Origin: JBEKHI01 sp050012355
Lineage (GTDB): Bacteria; Actinomycetota; Actinomycetes; Streptosporangiales; Streptosporangiaceae
DNA length: 12,031 nucleotides
Assembly (NCBI GenBank): GCA_050012355.1
Contig: JBEKHI010000260.1
Location: 1 to 12,031 of the forward strand
Direction of reading: 5' to 3'
Of the stretch, positions 1 to 6,166 are shown one piece after another (position 1 is the stretch's first letter; each line of letters begins with the position of its first letter). The notes beneath the pieces are model-generated. The model was not told where the DNA came from. It did no database searches and saw only the letters and a program-made list of their open reading frames with translations. A program made the position numbers and the translations under genes.

Positions 1-547
1 AGAACTCGGCATACCCGTTGTTCTCGCAGAACAACACCATCGGCAGCTTCCACAACGACGCCAGGTTGGCCGCCTCGTGGAAGGCGCCCTGCGCGACCGC
101 GCCGTCGCCGAAGAACGACACCACCACACGGCGCTGGTCCCGTAGCCGGATGGCTTGCGCGGCCCCGGCGGCGATCGGCACCCCGGCGGCCACGATCCCG
201 TTGGCACCGAAGATTCCCAGCCCGGGGTCGGCGATGTGCATCGACCCGCCCAGGCCCTGGTTGGTTCCGGTGGCCCGGGCCAGCAACTCGGCCATCATGG
301 GTTCGGGCGCGAGCCCCTTGGCCAGGCAGTGACCGTGGCCGCGGTGGTTGGACGTGATCACGTCGGTGTCCGCCAGCGGCCAGCAAGCACCGACCGCCGA
401 GGCCTCCTGGCCGATCGACAGGTGAACGAAACCGGGGACCTCGCCGTCCCGGTACAGGGCGGACACCCGCTCCTCGAACACCCGGATCAGCGCCATCCGG
501 CGGTAAGCCTCCAGCATGCTGTCCGTCGGCAATGCGCGGTCAGCCAT
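1..547 (-). CDS. Thiamine-diphosphate 2-oxoacid dehydrogenase E1 component, alpha subunit (partial, C-terminus outside window)
   Basis: The first 182 residues are present; the gene runs off the left edge. It belongs to the E1 alpha family (pyruvate, acetoin and branched-chain 2-oxoacid dehydrogenases), which decarboxylates a 2-oxoacid with thiamine diphosphate and passes the acyl group to a lipoyl E2. Visible family marks are SNHRGHGHCLAKG at about residues 66-78, GGSMHIADP at 100-108, and the ThDP motif opening with GDG at 147-149 and closing with NN at 176-177. The ATG at 547 overlaps the stop of the upstream dehydrogenase-ligase ORF by 8 nt, with a GTGAG-like ribosome site inside that gene, so translation is probably coupled. 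The next start, Met11, is less well placed. Family assignment is firm. The substrate (pyruvate, acetoin or a pathway-specific 2-oxoacid) cannot be told; E1 beta and E2 would be expected further left. Confidence 0.93.
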   Translation of the reverse strand, partial: MADRALPTDSMLEAYRRMALIRVFEERVSALYRDGEVPGFVHLSIGQEASAVGACWPLADTDVITSNHRGHGHCLAKGLAPEPMMAELLARATGTNQGLGGSMHIADPGLGIFGANGIVAAGVPIAAGAAQAIRLRDQRRVVVSFFGDGAVAQGAFHEAANLASLWKLPMVLFCENNGYAEF

Positions 548-3152
548 CGCGGAGCTCACGTTTGAGTACCTTGCCGGAGGGGTTACGCGGCAGCGCGTCG
601 AGGAACACGATCTCCTTGGGGGTCTTGAAGCCGGCCAGCCGGGCACGGCAGTGCGTGCTGAGTTGATCCGCCGTTATGGTCATATTGTTTTTTACGACGA
701 CGAAGGCGCGCGGCACCTCGCCCCACCTGGTATCCGGCATGCCGATCACGGCCGCCTCGAGGACCGCGTCGTGCTCGTAGAGCACGCGCTCGATCTCGGA
801 GGTCGCGACGTTCTCTCCGCCGGACACGATCATGTCCTTCTTGCGGTCGTCGATATAGAGGTAGCCGTCCTTGTCGAGATGGCCGATGTCCCCGGTGCGG
901 AACCATCCGTCTTGCGTGAACGCGGCCGCCGTGGCCTCCGGGTTGTTCCAGTAGCCGGAGACCACCTTCGGGCCGCGCAGCAGGATCTCGCCGGTCTCGG
1001 CCGGGAGGTTGTCGGGGCCGAGGATCTTGAGATCGAGGTTCAGCACCGGCTTGCCGACCGAGCCGATCTTGGACAGCGTGTGCGCCTGGTCGTTGAACGT
1101 GTCGCCGGAGACCGTCTCGGTGAGGCCGTAGGCGTCGGCGAACCGTGCCCTGGGGAACGCCGCGAGCAGCCGCTCGATGAGCGTCACCGGCATCTTCTCC
1201 CCGCCGCCGGTGATGAAGCGGATGCTCGAGGTGTCGAACTGGCCGAGTTCGGGTGCTGGCAGGATCGCGTTGACCATGGCGGGCGGCAGCCAGACGTTGG
1301 TCGGCTTCTCGCGCTCGATAGTGGCGAGCAGATCGGGCACCTCGAAGCGCGGCAGGATCACCAGGCTGCCGCCCACCCACCAGGTGCCGATGCCCGGCAG
1401 GTCAAACGCGCCGACGTGGTACATCGGCCCGGCCATCAGCGTCCGGTCGGCGGCGCTGATACCGAACTCGGCCACGTGGGCGATCGACTTCCAGTAGAAG
1501 TTGCCGTAGCTGATCGGCACGCCTTTGGGATGCGACGTCGTCCCCGAGCTGTACATCAGGCGGTGCAGATCGCCCTCGCCCACTTCGACCGCCGGCACGT
1601 GGGCGCCGCGGTGGTCATTGATCAGCGTCTCGTAAGGCAGCGTCACGACCGTTATGCGCAGGTCGGTGACCGGCGCGGCGAAGGCCGGCTCGGTCACGAT
1701 GGCGACGGCGCCGGAGTGCGTGATGATGTACTCGAGCTCAGGTCCGGCGAGCCGGACGTTGAGCGACAGGAAGGCTGCTCCGATGCGGTTCACCGCCAGC
1801 GCGCTCTCCAGGAACTCGGGACGGTTGGACAGCAGCAGCGCGACGATGTCGCCCTTTTTGACGCCGGCCGCTCGGAATGCGGCGGCCAGGGCAGTCACCC
1901 GGTCGCGCAGCTGGACGTGGGTGAGCCGGGTGTCGCGGAAGATCACCGCGTCATCGTCGGGGTAGAGCCCGGCGTTGCGGTCAAGGGATCGGGCGAGGTT
2001 GAACACGGTTGATAATCCTCCGCAGCCCAGTTCTCGTGCGATCACGAGGCGCTGGATCTCGTTGGTGCCCTCGCCGATCTCCAGGATCTTGGCGTCGCAG
2101 TAGAAGCGGGCCACGTCGCTTTCCAGCAGGTAACCGGCGCCCCCGAAGATCTGCACCGCCTCGCTGACCACTGCCGTGGCGACCTGGCTGGCCTTGAGCT
2201 TGGCCATCGCGGCCTGTTTCCTGAACGGCTGGCCGGCGTCGCGGAGCGCGGCCGCGTAGTAAGTGAGCCAGCGGGCGGCCTCGATCTCCGTCGCCATGTC
2301 GGCGAGCTTGAACTGAATCGCCTGGAAGCTGGCGATCTTCACGCCGAACTGCTCGCGCTGACGCGCGTAGTCAAGCGCCAGCCGCAGTGCTCCGGCGGCG
2401 GTGCCGAGCGAGAGCGCGGCGATCGAGATCCTGCCCACTTCGAGCGAGCCGAGAAACTGCGCCAGGCCATTGCCGGGCTCGCCCACGACCTGATCGTCGG
2501 GCACCCAGACGTCGTCGAAGAACAGGTCCCGGGTGTCGAGGCCCTTCCAGCCGATACCGCGCAGCTTCGGCCCGAGGGTGTACCCCGGTGTGCCGTGGGT
2601 GACGATGAAGCTGCCGAAGGCGTTCTCCCCGGTGCGGGCGAGGAGCGTCACGCCGAAGCTCATGTCGGTGCCCGCGTTCGATATGAAGGCCTTCTGCCCG
2701 TTCAGCAGCCACCCGCCGTCGACTCGTTTCGCCGTCGTACGCAGCGAACGCACGTCCGAGCCCGCTCCCGGTTCGGTGAGCCCGAAGGCGCCGAGCTTGG
2801 TTCCCTCGGCCAGCGGGCGCAGCCACCGCTCGCGCTGCTCGTCCGAGCCGAAAAGCAGCAGCGGGAGGGTGCCGATCGTCGAATGGGCCTGCCAGGCGGC
2901 CGCGACCGACGGGTCCACGGTGGCCAGCGCTTCCAGCAGCGCCACGAAGCCGGCGGTCGACGCGCCGATCCCGCCCCATTTCTCGGGTACCAGCGGGCCG
3001 AGCAGCCCGAGCTGTCCCAGACCGCGAAGAACCTCGGTGGGGCACCGCTCGTCGTGCCAGGCCTGGGGCGCCACCGCCGCGATCTCCCGCTCCGCGTAGC
3101 CGCGGCCAAGCTCAAGCAGTTCGCGCTCGGGCTCGGTGAGGGTGAAGTCCAT
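540..3152 (-). CDS. Acyl-CoA dehydrogenase fused to AMP-forming acyl-CoA ligase (870 aa)
   Basis: One uninterrupted reading frame carries two complete enzymes. Residues 1 to about 378 are an FAD acyl-CoA dehydrogenase: FGLTEPGAGSD at 123-133, QIFGGAGY at 334-341, and EGTNEIQR at 361-368, where Glu361 aligns with the usual catalytic base. Residues 383-870 are a full-length ANL-family ligase: P-loop SSGTTSHPKG at 535-544 (Ser540 replaces the common Gly), YGLTET at 675-680, TGD at 753-755, hinge region DDRKKDMIVSGGENV at 768-782, and catalytic Lys861 in NPSGKVLKR. Together they would activate an acid to its CoA thioester and desaturate it at alpha-beta. The start ATG has AAGGAG four bases upstream. 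The joint (about 376-386) has no linker: normal dehydrogenase and ligase ends abut, and an internal SD/GTG remains. It could be a real fusion, two genes joined by loss of a stop, or a sequencing error. Confidence 0.9.
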   Translation of the reverse strand: MDFTLTEPERELLELGRGYAEREIAAVAPQAWHDERCPTEVLRGLGQLGLLGPLVPEKWGGIGASTAGFVALLEALATVDPSVAAAWQAHSTIGTLPLLLFGSDEQRERWLRPLAEGTKLGAFGLTEPGAGSDVRSLRTTAKRVDGGWLLNGQKAFISNAGTDMSFGVTLLARTGENAFGSFIVTHGTPGYTLGPKLRGIGWKGLDTRDLFFDDVWVPDDQVVGEPGNGLAQFLGSLEVGRISIAALSLGTAAGALRLALDYARQREQFGVKIASFQAIQFKLADMATEIEAARWLTYYAAALRDAGQPFRKQAAMAKLKASQVATAVVSEAVQIFGGAGYLLESDVARFYCDAKILEIGEGTNEIQRLVIARELGCGGLSTVFNLARSLDRNAGLYPDDDAVIFRDTRLTHVQLRDRVTALAAAFRAAGVKKGDIVALLLSNRPEFLESALAVNRIGAAFLSLNVRLAGPELEYIITHSGAVAIVTEPAFAAPVTDLRITVVTLPYETLINDHRGAHVPAVEVGEGDLHRLMYSSGTTSHPKGVPISYGNFYWKSIAHVAEFGISAADRTLMAGPMYHVGAFDLPGIGTWWVGGSLVILPRFEVPDLLATIEREKPTNVWLPPAMVNAILPAPELGQFDTSSIRFITGGGEKMPVTLIERLLAAFPRARFADAYGLTETVSGDTFNDQAHTLSKIGSVGKPVLNLDLKILGPDNLPAETGEILLRGPKVVSGYWNNPEATAAAFTQDGWFRTGDIGHLDKDGYLYIDDRKKDMIVSGGENVATSEIERVLYEHDAVLEAAVIGMPDTRWGEVPRAFVVVKNNMTITADQLSTHCRARLAGFKTPKEIVFLDALPRNPSGKVLKRELRDG
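2004..2021 (-). promoter_or_regulatory. Internal ribosome binding site and GTG start for the ligase half
   Basis: Read on the minus strand, GGAGGA (2021-2016) is followed by nine bases and then GTG (2006-2004), in frame with the ligase. The residues that follow, FNLARSLDRN, resemble the usual N-terminus of actinobacterial acyl-CoA synthetases, with Met/Val1 at this GTG. Initiation here would give a free 488-residue ligase (540..2006) of normal length. The codons just upstream are TTA and TCA, each one substitution from a stop, consistent with a lost stop codon. The signal is seen in the sequence; its use is inferred. Confidence 0.65.
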
Positions 3153-3163
3153 CCGGCTCCTTC

Positions 3164-3177
3164 ACTGACTGGTCGGT
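3164..3177. promoter_or_regulatory. Candidate TetR operator, box 1 (before the dehydrogenase-ligase gene)
   Basis: ACTGACTGGTCGGT is an imperfect 14-bp palindrome (consensus form ACyGACyrGTCrGT) lying between the putative -10 at 3185-3180 and the start codon at 3152. It matches box 2 in the TetR/cyclase divergent region at 11 of 14 positions, and flanking bases (GGTACA) are also shared. Palindromes of this ACCGACC/GGTCGGT type are typical TetR-family sites. Its position just downstream of the -10 would suit repression. Binding by the neighbouring TetR protein is inferred. Confidence 0.55.
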
Positions 3178-3179
3178 AC

Positions 3180-3185
3180 ATAATA
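3180..3185 (-). promoter_or_regulatory. Putative -10 element of the leftward dehydrogenase-ligase/E1 operon
   Basis: TATTAT on the minus strand, in a locally AT-rich patch, about 28 bases upstream of the start codon. It differs from TATAAT at one position. A matching -35 at 17-18 bases spacing is not convincing (TTGCGG occurs at 20 bases), so this is tentative. Confidence 0.35.
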
Positions 3186-3242
3186 AGAACACAGCTAGGT
3201 AACCACCGCAATGCTGAAGGGACCTGGGTGCGCTTCATGCCA

Positions 3243-3298
3243 CCCCATGGATGTCCCACCGAGGGGGCTATAGGCCCAGCGGTGGGACATCCATGGGG
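3243..3298 (-). terminator. Perfect 19-bp stem-loop after the TetR gene; probable terminator
   Basis: Arms 3243-3261 and 3280-3298 are perfect reverse complements (19 bp), each holding CCATGG and GGTGGGACAT or its complement. The 18-base loop has a further GGGC/GCCC pair (3265-3268 with 3274-3277). The near arm begins 12 bases after the TetR stop codon, the expected place for a terminator of that gene. No T-run follows on the minus strand, so it would be a U-less terminator of the kind proposed for actinobacteria. The stem is far longer than a usual operator; a mobile-repeat remnant is an alternative. Confidence 0.6.
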
Positions 3299-3310
3299 CA
3301 GGTTCCGGGG

Positions 3311-3922
3311 CTAGTCGCGGGTGGCGATGCCCCAGATGAAGATGTCGGCGAAGGACTTGGCGACTTCCTTGACCGAGAAGCGGCCGCCGGCGCGCAGCGA
3401 CAGGTACGTGTAGTTATGCATGCCGAGCCAGGCCGCGACCGCTAGCCGCGCGTCGAGGGGCCGGAAGTGACCGGACTCGCTGCCCGCCGCGAACACGGCT
3501 TCCACCCGCTGTTCGTAGGCGCGCCGCCGTTGCCGGAAGATCTCGGCGTTCTTGCCGGTCAGCGCGGGGAAATCGTGCAGGAACACCCAGACGTGGTCCG
3601 GGAAGCGGAAGATGACGTCCAGCAGTTCCTCGCCGAGCATGGCCAGTTGCACCGGCGGGGTGCCGCCGGCCAGCGCCACCCGGTCCGCGCCGAGCATGAC
3701 CTCGTCCATCACCCGGTCGTGGATGGCGGCCAGCAACTGCTCCTTGGAGCCGATGTAGTAGTAGAGCGCGCCCTTGCCGATCCCGTTGGCTTCGCAGAGT
3801 TCCGTCGTGCTGGTGGCGTGGTAGCCGCGCTCGGCGAACACCTTGGCCGACTCGTCGACGATCGCCTGCCGGCGTTGCTGCCACTTGGCGCTCTTGCCGT
3901 GCTTGTCCTTGGCCACGCTCAT
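3311..3922 (-). CDS. TetR-family transcriptional regulator
   Basis: A 203-residue protein of normal TetR length. The N-terminal DNA-binding domain is clear: QQRRQAIVDESAKVFAERGY at residues 15-34, then the helix-turn-helix across about 37-64, including the LYYYIGSKEQLL signature at 53-64. The C-terminal ligand-binding and dimer region is not diagnostic; a degradation intermediate or acyl-CoA is a plausible effector, but this is inferred. The start is set at the ATG at 3922, because the frame remains open up to 4003 but that would run through the divergent promoter; a GTG at 3928 is also possible. The gene diverges from the cyclase operon with an 83-base gap and is followed by a strong stem-loop. 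Candidate operators occur in its own promoter region and in front of the leftward operon, so it probably represses itself and both catabolic arms. Confidence 0.93.
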   Translation of the reverse strand: MSVAKDKHGKSAKWQQRRQAIVDESAKVFAERGYHATSTTELCEANGIGKGALYYYIGSKEQLLAAIHDRVMDEVMLGADRVALAGGTPPVQLAMLGEELLDVIFRFPDHVWVFLHDFPALTGKNAEIFRQRRRAYEQRVEAVFAAGSESGHFRPLDARLAVAAWLGMHNYTYLSLRAGGRFSVKEVAKSFADIFIWGIATRD

Positions 3923-3940
3923 CCCCACACGATACGTTGT

Positions 3941-3954
3941 ATTGACCGGACGGT
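3941..3954. promoter_or_regulatory. Candidate TetR operator, box 2 (TetR/cyclase divergent promoter)
   Basis: ATTGACCGGACGGT matches box 1 at 11 of 14 positions and has a CCGG centre with partial dyad symmetry. It sits in the 83-base gap between the divergent starts at 3922 and 4006. A TTGACC at 3943-3948 could be a -35 for the rightward operon. On the minus strand, TTGTAC (3957-3952) with TATCGT-like sequence 18 bases on could serve the TetR gene. A repressor bound here would cover both promoters. Confidence 0.5.
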
Positions 3955-4005
3955 ACAAAAAGTGGTTTGCTCGGATCGTAAGCTCCGGAGCAGGAGGAGT
4001 CACGG

Positions 4006-5055
4006 ATGGCGAAGCGGTGGGTGCGGCGGCCTGAAGGCTCGACCTGGGGCGACTGGGGCGAGGACGACGAGCTCGGGCGGATCAATCTCCTGACGCCGGA
4101 GAAGGTCCGCCAGGCCGTGCGCGAGGTACGGGCGGGCGTCACCTTCAGCCTGAGCCTGCCGCTCGATTTCCCCGGCGGATCCGCGCTGAACCAGCGGCGG
4201 TACCCGCCGATCACCCGCCCCACCGAGGACCTCCAGTACAAGCCGGATACCTTCTATAACGTCGTCGCGAAGGACTCGATTCACCCGTCCTACATCGACG
4301 TCTGGTCCGACGACGTGGTGACGCTCTGGCTGCAGTACTCGACGCAGTGGGACGCGCTCGTCCACCAGGGCGCTCTGTTCGACGCCGACGGGGACGGCGT
4401 TCCCGAGCCGCTGTATTACAACGGCTTCAAGGCCGGCGAGGACGTCATCGGGCCGGCCCCCGACGCCAAGGGCGATGGCAGCGGCAGCCTCAGCTTCGCC
4501 CGGCACCTCGGTCTTGAGCACATGGCCGCGCACGGGGTGCAGGGCCGCGGCGTGCTGATCGACGTGGCGCACCACCTTGGCAACACGCCGGAGTGGACGC
4601 CGGTGAACATGAAGATCATCAAAGAGATCATGGCCGCGGACAACGTGGTGATCGAGCCCGGCGACATGGTCCTCATCCACACCGGATTCGCGACCCAGAT
4701 CCTCGCCTGGGACCGGCACCCGGACGCCGCGAAGATCCAGGCCATGTACCCGTACCTCGACGGTGAGGACCCCGAGGTGCTGGACTGGATCACCGAGTCA
4801 GGGATGTCGGCGCTGATCGCGGACAACTACGCGGTCGAGGGCTGGCACGCACCGAGCAAAGAGCCGCACACCCTGATCCCGGTCCACCACCTGTGCCTGT
4901 TCAAGCTCGGGATCCCGCTCGGCGAACTGTGGTACCTGCACGACCTGGCGACGTGGCTGCGGGAGAACAACCGGAGCCGCTTCCTGCTGACGGCTCCGCC
5001 GCTTCGGCTGCCGGGTGTCGCGGGGAGCCCGCTCACACCGGTCGCGACGGTCTGA
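4006..5055 (+). CDS. Cyclase-family protein (kynurenine formamidase-like metal hydrolase fold)
   Basis: A 349-residue member of the cyclase / kynurenine-formamidase superfamily (PF04199 type), whose characterised members include metal-dependent amide hydrolases. Family marks are the metal-site region STQWDALVH at 112-120, RGVLIDVA at 181-188, GDMVLIHTGF at 219-228, HTLIPVHHLCLFKLGIPLGE at 288-307, and a C-terminal APPLRLPGVAGSP block at 330-342. The classical HxGTHxDxxxH motif is altered here: Asp116 and His120 are kept, but Gln110 and Gln114 stand where His is usual. Just after it is a DADGDG stretch (126-131). A strong SD, AGGAGGA at 3992-3998, lies seven bases before the ATG. As first gene of the operon with a Baeyer-Villiger enzyme, it may open a lactone or ester; that is inference. 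No signal peptide is seen. Confidence 0.88.
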   Translation: MAKRWVRRPEGSTWGDWGEDDELGRINLLTPEKVRQAVREVRAGVTFSLSLPLDFPGGSALNQRRYPPITRPTEDLQYKPDTFYNVVAKDSIHPSYIDVWSDDVVTLWLQYSTQWDALVHQGALFDADGDGVPEPLYYNGFKAGEDVIGPAPDAKGDGSGSLSFARHLGLEHMAAHGVQGRGVLIDVAHHLGNTPEWTPVNMKIIKEIMAADNVVIEPGDMVLIHTGFATQILAWDRHPDAAKIQAMYPYLDGEDPEVLDWITESGMSALIADNYAVEGWHAPSKEPHTLIPVHHLCLFKLGIPLGELWYLHDLATWLRENNRSRFLLTAPPLRLPGVAGSPLTPVATV

Positions 5056-5058
5056 CCA

Positions 5059-5469
5059 ATGACAACGTTCGCCGACGTCGCCGCCGGGGTGCGTGACACT
5101 ATCGCGGCCTACGCCATGGCGGTGGATGACGGCCGGGTGGAAGATGTGGTCGCGACGTTTTGTCCGGATGGTTTGGTTGATCTTCCTGTCGTTGGTACGG
5201 CGGCCGGGCACGATGCGATCCGAAACCTGTTCTCCGGCCTGAAGCCGCACCGTACCCGGCATCTTGTCGTCAACACCCACGTGACGGAGTGGGGGGACGG
5301 GCGGGCCGTGGCGGTTAGCGATCTTGTCGTGCTCGGGGCACCTGGCTGGGCGGTCGCGATGGTGGGACGGTATTCCGATGCGCTCCATTACGACGACGGA
5401 AGGTGCCGGTTTCACTCCCGGAAGCTGGAGTTCACGGATTTATGGATGACGCACGCAGGGTGGTCGTGA
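5059..5469 (+). CDS. NTF2/SnoaL-like small protein
   Basis: A 136-residue protein with the alpha+beta cone pattern of the NTF2-like/SnoaL superfamily: an N-terminal helix with IAAYAMAVDDGRVEDVVATF at about 15-34, a PDGLVDLP turn, GHDAIRNLFSGL at 50-61, RHLVVNTHVTEW at 67-78, and strands to the end. Members act as small isomerases, cyclases, dehydratases or binding proteins; the substrate cannot be told. The start lies three bases after the cyclase stop with no clear ribosome site, so translation is probably coupled. Its 3' end overlaps the next gene by 28 nt. The stretch around 5156-5200 uses several T-ending codons (GTT, CTT, TTT), unlike its neighbours, and Leu128 is a rare TTA whose last base is the first base of the next start codon. 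Confidence 0.8.
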   Translation: MTTFADVAAGVRDTIAAYAMAVDDGRVEDVVATFCPDGLVDLPVVGTAAGHDAIRNLFSGLKPHRTRHLVVNTHVTEWGDGRAVAVSDLVVLGAPGWAVAMVGRYSDALHYDDGRCRFHSRKLEFTDLWMTHAGWS

Positions 5470-6155
5470 TTCTCGGCGCCGGCGGAACGCTCGGCACCGC
5501 CATCTCCCGGCAGTTCGCTAGCGAGCCACGGACGGACCTGGTGCTGAGCGACCTGAACACCGTCGCCGATGTCGGGGCGGAGGTGGTCCAAGCCGACGTC
5601 AGTGACTTCGCGCAGGTCGAGGCGGTCGTCAAGCGCGCGGTGGACCGCTTCGGGAGGCTCGACGTGCTGATCAGCAACGCCGGCATCCTGCAGCCAAGCG
5701 GCCGGATCCACAACCTGGACACCGCCGAGTGGGAACGGGCGTTCCGGGTCAACGTGCTCGGCCCGGTCAACGGCATCCGGGCGGCCGTCGCGGTGATGCG
5801 CAAGCAAAAGTCGGGGTCGATCATCCTCACGGCCTCGGTGGCCGGCTTGACGGCCTGGTCGCACGCGGCCCCGTACGGCGTCACCAAGGCCGGGGTCATC
5901 CAGCTGGCGAAGGTGGCGGCGGTCGAGTACGCGCGGGACGGGATCCGGGTCAACTGCGTCTGTCCCGGCACGTTCCTGTCGGCGATGCACACGGGCCTGC
6001 CCGCCGAGGCGGTGGACGCCATCGCGGCCAAGCACCCGCTCGGGCTCGGCTCGCCGGCCGACCTGGTCGGCGTGTATTCGTACCTGGCCAGTGACGCTTC
6101 CCGCTGGACGACCGGCTCGGCGATCGTCGTCGACGGCGGCTACGCCGCGCCCTAG
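5442..6155 (+). CDS. Short-chain dehydrogenase/reductase 1
   Basis: A 237-residue classical SDR. Rossmann glycine motif GAGGTLG is at 12-18, and an acidic residue after strand 2 (Asp37 in LSDLN) suggests NAD(H). Further marks are SNAG at 78-81, Asn104 in RVNVLG, and the catalytic set Ser132, Tyr145 and Lys149 (YGVTK). NCVCPG at 171-176 and the C-terminal DGGYA are typical. It probably interconverts an alcohol and a ketone; lying directly before the Baeyer-Villiger gene, it may make that enzyme's ketone substrate (inference). The start is set at ATG 5442, since the frame is open to 5403 but residues before it are not family-like. GGAG at 5427-5430 is 11 bases upstream. It overlaps the NTF2-like gene by 28 nt. 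Confidence 0.92.
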   Translation: MDDARRVVVILGAGGTLGTAISRQFASEPRTDLVLSDLNTVADVGAEVVQADVSDFAQVEAVVKRAVDRFGRLDVLISNAGILQPSGRIHNLDTAEWERAFRVNVLGPVNGIRAAVAVMRKQKSGSIILTASVAGLTAWSHAAPYGVTKAGVIQLAKVAAVEYARDGIRVNCVCPGTFLSAMHTGLPAEAVDAIAAKHPLGLGSPADLVGVYSYLASDASRWTTGSAIVVDGGYAAP

Positions 6156-6166
6156 CGAGGGACATC

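Noticed and set aside
516..2012. 498-codon plus-strand open frame opposite the ligase
   Set aside because: It lies antisense to a well-supported ligase, with no recognisable domain and the composition expected of a high-GC shadow frame.
3923..4003. N-terminal extension of the TetR frame up to 4003
   Set aside because: It would cover the whole divergent promoter and the cyclase ribosome site, and the added residues are not TetR-like.
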